Part shown: positions 45,806 through 59,900 of the stretch, in pieces
Layout of the letters: each line of letters begins with the position of its first letter
How positions within the stretch are numbered: the first letter of the stretch is position 1
NCBI GenBank assembly: GCA_033439265.1
Contig: JAVTVX010000008.1
Coordinates: 1,922,001-1,986,000, forward strand
Length of the DNA: 64,000 nucleotides
From: Dillenia suffruticosa
Taxonomy: Eukaryota > Streptophyta > Magnoliopsida > Dilleniales > Dilleniaceae
Direction of reading: 5' to 3'
The notes under the pieces: generated by a model
Told to the model about the DNA's origin: nothing
The model's database searches: none
What the model saw: only the letters and a program-made list of their open reading frames with translations
Made by a program: the position numbers and the translations under genes

Positions 45806-48800
45806 TGGTGAAAGCCAAAATTCTAGTTGATATTGCTTGTTGCAGGAGTTTGAGAAAATGAGCCATGGTGAATTCTCAAGGGATGTTCTTTGGAATATCA
45901 CAAGTGCAGAATAATAGGTGCAATCCTGGTTCTCTGTTGGAGCTTCTTTCTATAGCTTGTCTTTCCAGATGATCTACTTCCTTTTTCCTAGTGGGTACAT
46001 ATATGAGGTATGATGTTGGTAACTCACAAGTCTTGATCCAGAACATATACTTATTTAGTGGGTGCAATCAATCTCATAATTCAGATGTGTCCCTCGATCT
46101 AAAATAAATGGAGGACACCCAAGTAGCTAAGGTTTATGCTGTATTGTCCATCATAACCAAAGGCATGGATTACAACAAGATTTTGGGTTAATGATTGTAT
46201 TGCTTTTTCTCTTATTCCTTCTTTCTAATGTTTACTTTCCATGTGGTTACCATTCCTTCTATTTTTTTTTCTTGGACAGTGCTACCGAACTGGTTTGGAT
46301 TCCATGTTTATTTCTATGAAGCTAAGACTGCATTGAACTCTCCCGTGCTCAAGTAATTGTTTAGAATTGGAATCCCTTTTTTGTTGCATTTTTGCATAGA
46401 ACTTTCCTGTGGGGAACTTGTATGTGATATTCTGGAATATATACCAAATTGTCACACTATGTTTTTATCATTTCAGATGTCGGGATTTGGATTTCAGAGG
46501 ATGAATTAACATGTGTACAAGGGCGCTGTGAGACGGCTTAATACTTCAACCTTGAACTCGTGCCAAACTCAAGGTACTTCTAATTATCACAACTATATGT
46601 GGGCCTTAACTCTGAAATGTTTGGAGAGACCCTTGAAATAATTAGACATTCTAGAACTAGCCCCTTCTAGTTGCGGGTCACTTATTCTTCAACGTGAAAA
46701 TTTTCATGCACTAGTCTCTGTGAAGATGACTTCCCAACTTGTTATTTGGGGAAGAGTTGCTCCCCTTCATCATGGGTCGAGGAAAAAAATTCTTAAAATT
46801 TATTTCTCAAAAATCGTCAAATAACAGAATTTCCAAATTTACAGACTCATTAATCATTTCATGGTAGCATACCCTGGAGAGGCACATGACATGATAATAC
46901 CATTGAACAAATAAGAAGTCTCACAACATTTGGTAATTTTGGTCTTTTCCTTTTTGAATATATTTTTCCAAAAATGGTGTCTTCCTCTTGATTCAATCCA
47001 AAGATACTGGGTTGATTTTTTTCCTTTTCTGGGTATTTTCTTTGTAGAAGAAAACATAGTTGGTGCTCTGGGAGACATTTGAATGTCGAGATATCTACTA
47101 CCAAGTCAAGGCTTGACCCTCCTTAGACTAGACCAAGATTTGGTTCATCATCTTTAATTTGTCTGACTCTGCAGGATGATCTGTCGACAAAGATTTGGGT
47201 CAGATTCTGCTGAATTCCAATGCCCACGTGAATTCTGTCACCTGTTTGTCCTCACATCTGCAACTGCTAGAGACCTGCATGCAAACTAAGGGGTGAAAAA
47301 GAAGAATTTTTTGGGTTCTCCGGTTTCGGTCCTGAGACCACCAAAGTGCTTGACAGTCCTGTGCGAGAACCCCGAGCGAAATAAAAAATATAGACATTCA
47401 TTCGATATGAAATAGGTTGTCATGTGAATAGGGAATAGCCTTTCTACCAAATATTTTTATTTTTAAATAAATTTTAAATTCTTTGATGATGTCAATTTGC
47501 TGACAATTAATTAATAAATAAAAATATACAGTTATTTTCTCAAAATTTACTCTGGTTTTCTCAGTTCATTGGAAAATATTTCTATTAATCGAAAACAAAA
47601 AATATGTATTATACGATCATCTATATTTGTTTTATATTAGTCTTCATGATTTAATGCCCCAAAAAAAATTTCATTTAAATATGATGAAAACTCTCACAAT
47701 GTAATTAAGCATTATGTTATATAAATTAAATAAGTTAGAAACTAAATAAATCAAGTTTTATGTAACAATATGTATATAGAAATTTCGACTAATTTGGATT
47801 TTGTTAAAATATGCCGATAATTTAATATAAAATCCGATAAACTTGATTTTTGATTCATATAATTTAAATGATATTATAATTAATTTACATTCGATATCAT
47901 AGTGTGTGGTATTTTTTTTTTTTTTATACATTAGGGAAGATTCAAACTCGAAACTTCTAAGAGAAAGGAACAATGGCAGTTGAGTTACAGCTCATTGATA
48001 TAACGTGTGGTTATAATATAACACTAATATACCAACTTTTGCTCTTCTTTTGTAAGGCTATAAGTCACCAAGTTTTGCTTAATTTGACAAGTTCAAGAAA
48101 GGGATGCTTTGCCAAGTCCAAAAGTCTAGAATTGAGTTCCCATTCTCGAAAGTCAATTTCGGATGAATGGCCAACGTCTCTCTTCTAGTTGATGTCTATC
48201 TTGGTGAGCTACACATATCTCACAGAAGGTTTGCCAACAATTTAGGTAATGTGACCATGAAATCGAAACCTCTGCAACCTTTTATGATCATAGATTATTG
48301 TGGGTAAGTGTAAGTCACAATTGACCACACACAAACAAACAAATTTGATAACAACATCTACCAATTTTTCTTTCATTTTGGGGTTAACTCTTTTTCTTTT
48401 TCCTTTTCTTGTGTGATCAGTATCGTACTTTTTTTTTTATCATGATTGAATCCAATTTGAATCGAATTGAATTCTTAACAGATAAAACTGTCTGGATATT
48501 TATTTCGTCTCGATATTTGAAATCTTACTTAAGAATTATCGGTGTCTCACCACTAGACCAACTATGTATTAGGATATGTACTTTTTTCATTGTTACTAAT
48601 TATAGTATCAACTCGTATTAAGGAGTAGCGTACTATTTTTTCAATTAATATGAGAAGTTTTAAAAATGATCAAAATAAATTTATTTAATTACAAAATTAA
48701 ATTATAGAGTAATACGGCACTCAATTTTCTTATTTAAAACATTTTAAATTTGATTTGTCCTATCAAGATAAGTATGTTAATTAAAATAGACATTATAGTT

Positions 48801-50735
48801 GTGCTAAATACTTAAATTAAGAGATATGATTCCATCTTCAAAAATTTTGGATTCGATTCGTTCTCTCAAAATTTGGAACTACTCAAATTAGAAATTAAAA
48901 AAAAAACTATTATATATTTTCTCTCTTAATCTCTTTATTAATTTTCCATAATTTCAACTTCAATTCTCAATCAAGCACAAAATCAAAAGCACAAGGAGCT
49001 GTGTGTGTGTGTGTGTGTGTGAAATCTTACTATTAATTAATTAAAGTAGTCTAAATAAAGAAATTAAAGGGGAATTTTGCTTTTATGCCTTTTTTGGGTC
49101 AAAAGATTATAAAGTATTTCGTAGGGAACATTCAAAATTTGATTATTTGAAAGAAGTCATATTCCGAATATCATATTTCAAAAAGCGATACACCTTAACA
49201 GGAGGAGAGTAAAATTTATGGAGTTCCACGGGACCAATGGCCCTAATCTTGAACAAAATAAATAATGTACAATAAATAGAGAAGATTCCTTTCATATATA
49301 TATATATATATATATAGTAAAATAATTATGAAATAATAAATTTTTATGCTAATAAATGGCATTTTTCTATCCAAAAAAGATTTTTTCACATGAAAAGTGT
49401 GAATATGAACTATTAGCATCAGAACCATAGAGAGTTCAATTATAGTTCCCCCCCAAATATTATAATTTTATAATTATATGTATACTTTTTTAACTTAAAA
49501 TTTTGTGGAGAGTGTAGTTTTTTTTTTTTTAATAAATATGCTCATAATACCGAATGAAACTAGAATTTGACGGAAAAAAAAAAATCAAATGTGGAATTGG
49601 AATTATAATTCTAATTTTGGTTTCAAAACTGAATGATTAGGATAACATCCTCTAGTTATATCATTTATGTAATCGGTCCAAATTTAGAAGAAACTCTTTT
49701 AATATAATATTTTTTATTTTTAAATTTTAAATTTTAAATTTAATTTGTAAGGAAAACAATGCGGTTCATGTTAGATCCTAAACATCCAAATGAATGCGGC
49801 TCATGTCGGAAGTTGTGGCAGATTGTGCAAAGACGGTTTTCCAACCTTTCTTTGGAACCGTACTTCGAGCTTAAGTTTTCCAACCTTTCGTGTGCCTCGA
49901 AAACATAGTCTCTTCACCATTTGCAAGTTTTTCTTAAGTTGGAATTAGTTTTATTTGAACAAACATACTAGGTTTGACCATGCAAAAATTACTACCTCAG
50001 TCTAAACAAATTTGAATTTTGAACTATATAATTAAAAATTTTATAAATTTATGATTTTACTATAAATATAAATGAAAGACTGCATACATATACACTCATT
50101 TTCTCTTTACCCCCACATTAAGCTGAGAAACACTTTATATATGGGATGAATCCTATAATTTTATTATAAATCAGCCTTTCAATATCAAATTTATTCAGAT
50201 TTTAAAAACACACTATCAATTATCAATTGAACCTAAATTTTAACTTTTTTGGTGTATATATATTTTCTCTCTCCGGTATGACTACTCACTCATGATGCTA
50301 AGCATTATCATTAATCCCAATTTGCCAATTTAATTGGATCGACAAGTATTATTTTTTTGAGAGTTTTTTTTGATAATCCCACTAAAATATAAATAATCGA
50401 GAAATTTTTGATAAATGGAATATTTTGAGTAAGAGGTTTCAAATCTTTTCAATTATATCATAACAAATTTCTAAATTTTATCGATAATTATCTTTTTAAT
50501 TTATTTTGTATTATTATCGATATTCAGATTTAATAAATTTTAATTAGAATATTTTTGGACAATTTAGATATGATATTCAAATTTTAAGGATATCTCTATT
50601 ATTTATGTTATTTAGTTTCCTTAGCATAGGGCAAGAATTTGTTACTCGGATAACTTCAAAAGTAAAGTACAAAGTAATTCGAGTAACTCTTAGGATGTCC
50701 GGAAAACTGGAACACAATAAATTCGGTGGTCAGAA
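45806..50735. other. BDP1 3' region and AT-rich spacer
   Basis: The first several hundred bases after 45805 probably hold the BDP1 3' untranslated region. Beyond that I see no exons. The spacer contains SINE-like copies at about 47920-48010 and 48415-48570 (minus), a (TG)n tract at about 49003-49020 and a (TA)n tract at about 49295-49315. Confidence 0.4.
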
Positions 50736-50738
50736 GCA

Positions 50739-50876
50739 CACGTGATCATAAATTCTCCTCCAGTCGAGGTCAGAAATCATTGTTCCACCAACGCAGATAC
50801 ACCACCACGGCATCGCCTGCAAGATTCCTCCCTCTCCATCAAGAACCATTCAACGCCGTATAAAACGCCACGTGGC
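50739..50876 (+). promoter_or_regulatory. Promoter region of SFH8-like gene with two G-boxes
   Basis: CACGTG occurs at 50739-50744 and again inside the perfect 10-bp palindrome GCCACGTGGC at 50867-50876. GTATAAAAC at 50858-50866 could be a TATA element. The ACGTGGC core is the G-box/ABRE type bound by bZIP and bHLH factors, so light, stress or ABA input is possible. The gene's ATG is at 51423, so a leader of several hundred nt is implied. Confidence 0.5.
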
Positions 50877-51268
50877 AATCACAACAACTCCTTTTGGGTC
50901 CCACTTTCAGACAAGCTATCGTACTCTTTCAATACTCGATGATGACTTTATCTGGTTTTTTTGCCTGGTCCAACCGATTTGACCCAGTAACCCATTAATC
51001 CCTCAACACGACCGGTTTGTATTTTGGTCCGGTTTCAAAACACTGATATGAACCGGCAAAGTCCGTAGACTTTTACCTCTTTTTTAATTATTAATTATTT
51101 ATTAAAATTATTATTCTGAATAGAAAGGGAAGAAAGAATCGGTAGAAATTCCGTTACATATATTTTTTTTTCCCTCAGATCGAAACACTCAAACCCTTGC
51201 TTTTAATAAAATTCTTTGTCGACGAAACCCCAAGCATTTCTTTTCTCTCTATAGTTGTGCCTAGTAAC

Positions 51269-51297
51269 GACTCTCTCTCTCTCTCTCTCTCTCTCTC
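51269..51297. repeat. (CT)n tract in the leader of the SFH8-like gene
   Basis: About 14 CT units in the 5' untranslated region, with a second short tract at 51464-51482 just inside the first intron. Confidence 0.85.
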
Positions 51298-51422
51298 GGT
51301 ACTGCTTGCATTCCTTTTGTGTTCTTCGATTTGTGAATTGTTTCTTAGGGTTTTTGATTTTTGAATGTAGTTTGTTTTAGTGTAGGGTATTTGATGTGTT
51401 GATTGAATTTTTGAGGGAGCAA

Positions 51423-54400
51423 ATGTCGGGACCGCTGGATCGATTTGCAAGACCATGTTAGTATCTCTCTCTCTCTCTCTCTGATCTCTCAGTTTTGGTG
51501 GGTTTTGTGTTTTAGTGTGAGTATTTGCTGAAAATAGGGTTTTGCTGTTTGTGATATTTGGTTCTTGATTACTTTTTAATTTTTTGGGTTGTGTTTTGTT
51601 GTAATTGGTATTTTTTGAACTGGATTCTGCGATTTGGTTCGGATTGTGATGACATTGGAACTGGGGTTTCCCTTTTCCCCCCTTGGGTTGACTTGGCTTA
51701 GATTAGGGTTTCACTATTAAATTTCATTGTGTTCTTGTGATCTTTTGGAGATGTCTTCCAAAGATTCAGCGTTTTCTTGTGTTTTCCTGGGCATTTTTCA
51801 TTTTGATCAAGGATTTAATTTGATGATTTCTTGAGTTGTTTGAACTGGATTGTGTGGTTTGGTTCGGATTGTGGTGACATTGGAACTTGGAGATGTCTTC
51901 TCAAGATTCAACGTTTTATTTGTTTGAACCTTTTATCTTACCGGGGATTTCTGGTTTTGATCAAGGGTTTAATCGGATGATTTCTTGAGCTATTCTGTTT
52001 GTTGGTGAGCTTTTGTCTCGACTGTGGATTTTATTGAACAGACTTGTGTTTGAAACAGGCTTTGAGGGGTTCTCTAGAGATGAAGAGAGAAGGGAAAGGA
52101 AATCTGATTTTGAGAATTCTGAAGATGAGCGAAGGACAAGAATTGGGTCCCTGAAGAAGAAGGCAATAAAGGCATCAACTAAGTTCAAACACTCGCTGAA
52201 GAAAAAGGGTAGTAGAAGAAAGAGTGATGGTCGGGTCAGCTCCGTTTCCATTGAGGATGTTAGAGACATTGAGGAGCTGCAGGCTGTAGATGCATTTCGC
52301 CAATCTTTGATTTTGGAGGAATTGCTTCCTGCTAAACATGATGATTATCACATGATGTTGAGGTGATATTATCTGTTATTTGCGTTTATTCCTTCCATTA
52401 TACATATTAAATGTTCAAGTAGGTTTTCAGGTTTGTTGTCGATAGAATTCTTAAGGATTTTATAATTGCAGGTTCTTGAAAGCTAGGAAGTTTGACATGG
52501 AAAAAGCAAAACAAATGTGGGCTGAAATGCTCCAGTGGAGGAAGGACTTTGGTACTGACACTATTATGGAGGTAGCGTACTTTGGCATTTTGTTGAAAAC
52601 TTCCAGACTAATCTTAGATGGGATGCAAGCACCATGATTTGTTTACATCTATGTTCTATGAAGTGTGGCATGCTAGATAGTCCCTTTTTGTTTCTATCAT
52701 ATAGAAGTTGTTTTCTTTCTTGTTGAAGTTGAATCCTGCATCTATTGATTTGGTATTCCTGACTGCCGGATGGCATTTGCATCTCTCTAATCTTGTTTGC
52801 CCCTTGATGATATTTAATTCAGGATTTTGAGTTCCAAGAGTTGAATGACGTGTTGAAGTACTACCCTCATGGCAATCATGGTGTGGACAAGGAGGGAAGA
52901 CCTGTGTATATTGAGAGATTGGGAAAAGTCGATCCTGCCAAACTTATGCAAGTTACTACCATGGATCGCTACATAAAGTATCATGTCAAGGAGTTTGAGA
53001 GAAGTTTTGCAGTCAAGTTTCCAGCTTGTACAATTGCTGCAAAAAGGCACATAGATTCAAGCACAACAATTTTAGATGTTCAGGGCGTGGTATGCCCCTG
53101 AAGTCTCTTGTTTTTAGATTCTCTTCAAGCATAAGTCTTAGTTGGTAATATGGTGAATATTTTAACTGAGAACTGTTCTATTCTTTCTCATGGTTGATTT
53201 CTCAGGGTTTGAAGAATTTGACGAAGTCTGCACGTGATCTTATTATTCGGCTGCAGAAAATTGATGGGGACAACTACCCTGAGGTACGGTTTACTGGAAT
53301 ATCTTGGCTGCCCAGGTTCTAACACCTGTACTGCTTATTGAAACACAATTATCAATTTCTGATGTGCGTAACTCTTTTTTCTGATGCAGACGCTCTACCA
53401 AATGTTTATCATCAATGCTGGTCCTGGTTTTAGGTTGCTATGGAGCACTGTAAAGACTTTCCTAGATCCCAGAACAACTTCAAAAATTCATGTATGTTGT
53501 AGTCCAATTCCTTTTTAAGTGTAATGTTATAATTGTTCGAGGTGCTGAACATTCTCTCGCTTCCCTTCCTGATTCTTAATTTCTTAACTTCTGTAGGTTC
53601 TGGGAACCAAGTACCAGAGCAAGCTGCTTGAAGTTATTGATGCCAAGTAATATAGACAGTGGCTCATTATGGATATGCTCACCACCTTTATTCTTTTTCC
53701 ATTTAAACGGCAATGAATCTCACAAACAATTTTGGCATCTTGCAGTGAGTTGCCTGAATTCCTGGGTGGTACTTGTACCTGTGCAGATGAGGGTGGCTGT
53801 CTCAGGTCTGATAAGGGGCCGTGGAAGAACCCTGATATATATAAGGTTTCTTACTTCTTTCAGAACTTCTGTTTATTTTGTACCTGTTTTTTAAGATATG
53901 TATGCACCTGTTCATGTCCAACATGGTTGAAATTTCCAAGCACAAGTTGTATCCACTAATGCCTGATCACTTTGTTGGAAACTTGGAACTTAAAGAGTGG
54001 TAGTTGAGGTCTGAGAAAGAAGTGCATCAAGATGGATATGTAGACCTTTCAGCTACGGAGATATGGTTTTATTTGCCCTTTCATGGTGATCATTTTGCCA
54101 TTTTTCTGTTATTGAAGTTCTTTCTCATGGTCATCAACAAATTTAGGCATGGATAAGTTCATTTATAGCTGTGAGTGTAAATCTTTGTATATTTTAACTA
54201 GAACGTTTCAACCATAAACATTCTCTATGTCCATTATGGTTCACTGGGGACCATCTGCATGTACTTTGTGTTCTTATCTGATTCAAAGAGCTTGATCTTA
54301 TGCAATAATTGATTGTGATTGTGTATGGTTAGACCTTTGTAAGGTGGAATGTTCTTTTGCAGATGAATGTAAATGGTGAAGCACGGTTTGCCAAGCAGGT

Positions 54401-56039
54401 AGTTAAAGTTCTAAACAGTGATGGGAAGGTAATTGCTTATGCTAAACCACCCTATCCAATGGTAAGACATCTTGTATATTATATACAGCTTAATTTTATA
54501 GTTCAATGGTTTTGTTTGCCACTTTGATGCTAAGATCCTTTGTTTGGTTGCTGTCTTGAAGCAGTTAAAAGGTAGTGATACATCAACTGCTGAGTCAGGA
54601 TCTGAAGCTGAAGACATTGCTTCACCAAAAGCAACAAGGAGTTACTCTCATCTTCGGCTGACTCCTGTTCGGGAAGAAGTAGGTTGCTTAACTTATAAAA
54701 TGTGTGGTTGGTGTATAATGCTTGAGTGTTGAGTGTGACTTAACAAATACCTATGATCACAAGCAGGAGTTTTGTGAATAGTGAAATTTAAGTAATTTCT
54801 TGATGCAATTATTGTCTCATCTCATGGTTGTGCATCTGTAGATGTGGTTTTCAGTCAATTGGTTGTAACTTAGCATTCATCATCACTCTCTAGCATCTGA
54901 GCAAGTGAAAGTTGTAACACAACCCTGTTTGTGTTTTAAAGAGTTACATTATTCTTAATTCCATATGTAGAAGATATTTCTTACTTTTAATGCATTCACA
55001 TGCAGGCTAAGGCAGTTGGAAATGCAACCTTTGGTGGTGCACATGCAGCATATGATGAGTATGTTCCTATGGTTGACAAGGCTGTTGATGCTAGTTGGAA
55101 GAAGCAGCCATCACCTCGAAGGCCTCATTCTTACAAAGGTTAAACCACTAATACATAAGCTTGTTTCAATTATCCTGTTTTCATAATTCAATTATTGTGC
55201 CTGACATTATAAGTCATGAGATGGTGCAGGAGCACTTCCCCTTCCTGATGTGCGAAAGCCTCCAGAAGCATTTCATTGTAGGATGTTGGCAGTGTTTATG
55301 GCTTTCATTATGACCCTTTTCACTCTCTTCCAATCTGTGACTTGCCGTATCACGAAGCGGCTTCCAGAGACTTCGCCTCAAGAACAAAATGCTGCTGAAC
55401 TTGCCATTGATGCAACACCAAAGGAGGAGTTCCGTCCACCTTCACCAATGCCAGCATTTACAGAAGCTGATCTTCTCTCATCTGTATTGAAGAGACTGGG
55501 TGAGCTTGAGGTGAAGGTGGATATACTACAGTCAAGGCCATCGGTAATGCCAAATGAGAAAGAAGAGTTGCTGAATGCTGCTGTTTGCCGTGTGGATGCA
55601 TTAGAAGCAGAGCTCATTGCTACCAAAAAGGTACAGAAATATTTCATGTTTGTGGAAATATTTTACATATTTACGTAAATAATTGTTGTATCACACAGCC
55701 CTAGAAAAGGTATTTGCCATAATGTGAATCAGTGACCTTTACTAAAATTACATTGTTATCCTAGAAAAGGTATTTGCCATAATATTTCAAAAAAAAAAAT
55801 TCTTCGTTTTTGAGTGTTGCAAGTATTTATTTCTAGTATGCTTTCTCCTGAGCAGGCTTTATATGAAGCTTTGATGAGGCAAGAGGAATTGCTGGCTTAC
55901 ATTGACAGTCAAGAAGAAGCCAAATTTAGGGTAAATCAAGCAAATTCCCCTTCTACTTCAGTTTTCTCTTACATCTATGATTTGTTGCTCACGAACTTTT
56001 CTTTTGCATTGTTCACAGAAAAAGAAGTTTTGCTTCTGA
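51423..56039 (+). CDS. SFH8: SEC14-nodulin phosphatidylinositol/phosphatidylcholine transfer protein (SFH8-like)
   Basis: Fourteen coding exons: 51423-51456, 52059-52362, 52472-52571, 52823-53089, 53206-53283, 53390-53491, 53597-53646, 53746-53845, 54363-54461, 54565-54678, 55006-55138, 55230-55630, 55856-55930 and 56019-56039. Phases fit, giving 625 residues. It starts [17 protein letters not shown] with a basic [19 protein letters not shown] segment. The CRAL-TRIO N and SEC14 lipid-binding domain follow (about 75-320: [57 protein letters not shown]). Then come an acidic SGSEAEDI linker, a hydrophobic segment near 479-497, a coiled coil, and a nodulin-type basic end KKKFCF that targets membranes. 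Such proteins exchange PI and PC to support phosphoinositide synthesis in polarised membrane traffic. Clade choice (SFH8 type) is from memory. Confidence 0.95.
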
Positions 56040-56945
56040 AGTGAGAGAGATTGAGAGATTCTACTGCGCGGATATGCCTGTCTCCCCATTTGTTCCTTGT
56101 CTATATTTTGTGTGAGACATTGAGAAATGTAGATCAAATTCCCCAGTTCAATCACTGTTCTTACAAAAAGTTCTAACGATTTAACCAGTTTTAACTTTTT
56201 TTGTTGAGTGGGAATATATATCAATTTGTGAAAGAAAAAAAAAAATTGTACGGAGTTTGTACTCCACTTTCTTCTGTTCTGATTGCAATTGTTTGGCTTT
56301 GTTGATAACTTATGAACACTATGAATCCCTCTCATGTCCTTGATTTACATTCTTAGAAACAAACTCTTATCCACTTCACTACATTAAATCCATAACATAT
56401 ATTACATTTTCAATCACTGGTCTTTACACATGGATGGAAGTGAGGTGTTGTGCATGGTCACAAAACTCGACAGAGACATTCATTTCCATAAATGTCGATG
56501 CAATACAAGAATTTAAAAGTTGGCATGGGGGGATCTTTGCGAAACCTTAGCCATGCCCCAATTTTATTTAAGATGTACACCACTGCAAACAATTTGTGAA
56601 AATGTATGTATTGTACAAATGACAATTGGAAGTCGTACAAAAGAAAGGAATGAAAATAAGGGCTGAAACTGTCTTCTGTATTTGCAATGACAGCGTACAA
56701 CGTCTAGTGCCTATGACCTCCCCAGCAGAATGGATTCTGCAAACACAATCAGAACCTTCAAGGCCATGTATCATAATATATATGCCGAACATTACAAATA
56801 AACCAAGCTATTTGTGAGCAGTTGGTAACTCAGCTAGTTAATTGGTTTACTTGGCTCTTTCATTTAGCTTGACAAACTTAGAATGAACATAACTCTGGCC
56901 CATTGAATTTAGTTTAACTCAGGTTGTTTGTAGTCCTATTCAATA
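56040..56945. other. Shared 3' region between convergent SFH genes
   Basis: About 0.9 kb separates the two stop codons and must contain both 3' untranslated regions. No exon was recognised on either strand, but a terminal exon of the minus-strand gene could lie here if the GTAAGT at about 56999-57004 is used as a donor. Confidence 0.4.
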
Positions 56946-59900
56946 TTAATTATTAAAATCAAGTGAAGCAACTTTGGGTGAAAGGTCATAACTTACAAAC
57001 TTAATTCTCTTCTTCTTCTTCTTTTCAAGGTAAGCTAGAAGTTCTTGTTGTTTAACAACGGTATCCTCAAGAGCCTGCACAAAGAAATGAAAAATCTGAA
57101 AACCACTAATTCTCAGTTGATTATTTCTCTCTCTCTCACTAACATGTATGGTCAAGGAATTTTAGGCACACCTTCTTGGTCATTGAAAGTTCTTGTTCTA
57201 AGGCACTGATACGACTCAAAGCAGCATTCAGCATTTCCTCTTTCTCCTGTGAAAATGCAGGCTTTGCATCAATATCACTCAACCTTGCTTCTAGGACCGC
57301 CATTTGCTTCAAAATGGACATGTACTCATCAGAGGAAATAGAGGGTGAAGCCGAGCGGTTTGGTTCATCACGGCTCATAGGCCCCGAATATAGAGCAGCC
57401 TCTGCAATCCTTTGAGGCATGTTGCGTGATAGACGAACAAAAGTGGCTAAGCCCATCACAACTGTCATGAGACCTGATGCAATGCGACTGCTTCTTTTCT
57501 CCGTTGCCTTATTCGCGACTTGCTTAGGTAAACAATCTGTGTTCAGTGATGTTTCATTTTAAGGCTTGAAGACAACCTTTTTAAGGTGATTAAGATAACT
57601 TGAAATACTTATGTACCTTGTTCCATCTTTGGCCAACTTGTATCTACATTCTTGTCAACCACAGGGGTAGCACCATCAAACTCAATGGCACTTCCCCATC
57701 TTTTGCTTACACTAGTCTGCATATGTTTCCAACAAAGCATTTTAGGAAAATATCTTCATCAAAATCTTTTTGTACCGATATTTATTTTGTATAGAAACTT
57801 TTAGAAAAGAATATATCTATTTCGTACATATATTTTGTTTGATGTAATACAATATGACACTTTTTAGTTTAAAACAATGTAAACTGTTTTATAACTTCGT
57901 TGTGATTCAGTGTCAAAGTTATATCTTTTGTTTGGCATCTGAAGTCTTATAGACAGATGAAAACAACAAAAACTTACTTCTTCATGAACAGGAGAGAGTT
58001 GTTGATGCCCTGATTTCCTTGAAAATCTTGTAGGGTAACATTCATCTGCCTCGCAAGCTGTTTCTGAGTTGACTGATGTGTGTCCCTTCATTATTCAAAT
58101 TATACACAACGTCAAGCAATTAATTGAAGGGTAATATGTCCTGATTTTAACGTAATGTACCATTTTTGACATAAAAAGTATATCAATTTGGTCTAAAAAA
58201 AGGCTCTTTTTGCACAAAACTGTGGTCTAATGTAGAACTTTGCCCTTTTCTGGGTTATAACTGTGCCCCAAGTACCCAACCCTACATCTCAAAATTCCTC
58301 TGGTCTTGAAAACTATGGAAAATCAGGAAAGAAAATATAGACAAAGAATCTGATTTCATAAGGAGAATTTTCTAATCATTTCTACGAGTATTGATATTAA
58401 TTTCTTTGGACATGTGCTGTAAGTAACCTGCCCTACATCTCAAAATTACCCTAATCTTGAAAACTATCGGAAATCTTAAGAAAAGAAAAATATAGACAAA
58501 AAATCTGATTTTATAAATCAACATGCTGCGAGTTTATGGCAGAACACTAATTTCTTTTAATCAAGGTTTCGAGTTTAAGGTTTGAGAATGAAAAAATAGG
58601 CTCCGCGAGAGATAGCCCCTAAATTGGGCCTTGCAATGCTTAAATCGGAAGACCAAAAAAAAAAAATCTGATTTTATAAACAGGTTTTTTCTATCAATCT
58701 CTGTGAATATTAACATTAACAGAATTAATGCATGTTAAATCCGTGAGAATTAATTTTGGTATCTAAAGTTCTTCAAAAATAAAAAATTTGAGACGGTCAG
58801 GATTATCCTAATTCATCTACTGGCCCTTGAGGGTAGAATTGCCCTTCATGTATAAGGACTTAATTACCTTGATGTGTGCTTTCTCATCCTCGGACGATAC
58901 TTTCTCAGCAGTGCAGACAGTCAGGGTCTTGCACATAGCATCGCCATTATGGACCATCTGCATAACATGAAAAAACATAAATGAAAATTCTAAGACAACA
59001 TTCACAACCCAGAAAAAATCAAACTTAAAACCAGAAGATTCCCACATTTAGTATTTCAGGATCATTCCATGGACCTTTATCCGAGCGCATACAACCGCCT
59101 TTATCTGCACAAGTACAAGTGCCTCCCAAAAACTCTGGTAATTCACTGTCACCAAAAAAGAATGCTGGTCTACAAGCTCAACTAAAAACAGAAAAAAACT
59201 GTATTTGATGAAGAAGAAGAAGAAGAAGAAGACTTTACCTGGCATCAATCACTTCCAACAATTTGCTTTGGAACTTGTTGCCAAGAACCTGAATTTTCGC
59301 GGTGGTCTTTGGATCGAGGAATGATTTTACAGTATTCCATAGAAGCCTAAACCCTGATCCCGCGTTTATGATGAACATGCGGCACAATGTCTGCAAGTGA
59401 ATGATCAGTAAGTGTAGTCCTCTATACAGTGCAACGCAAGAGGTTTATCCATGTCTGAATTTATCAAATGGAGGGGCAAAATGAGGGGGTAGGGGCAACC
59501 CTCTTCCTGAAATTTGTATATAAAATTTATTCTCGAAAATTTATAATTCTTATACCTTAAAATGATAATTTCAAAGGCATGTTATATTTTGTTTTTTGAT
59601 ATAAAGTTTTAACTTTCGCCTCATCCAATGGCGTAGACTCTTGCTTCACAGGACTTATGGCACATTCGCGTGGAGAGGAAAGCAATACCTCAGGATAGTT
59701 GTCAACGTCGATCTTCTGAATCCGCATGAGAAGCTCCCTCGAAGCTTTATTCAAGTTTTTAAGTCCCTAAAGAAAAAAGATCATTCAAGTTAAAAATAAA
59801 TAAATAAATAAATAGGAAGAAAAATTCTCACATACCACTCCTTGCACATCCAAAATGGTGGTGCTTTGATCGATATGCCTTTTGGCAGCAATCGAACATG

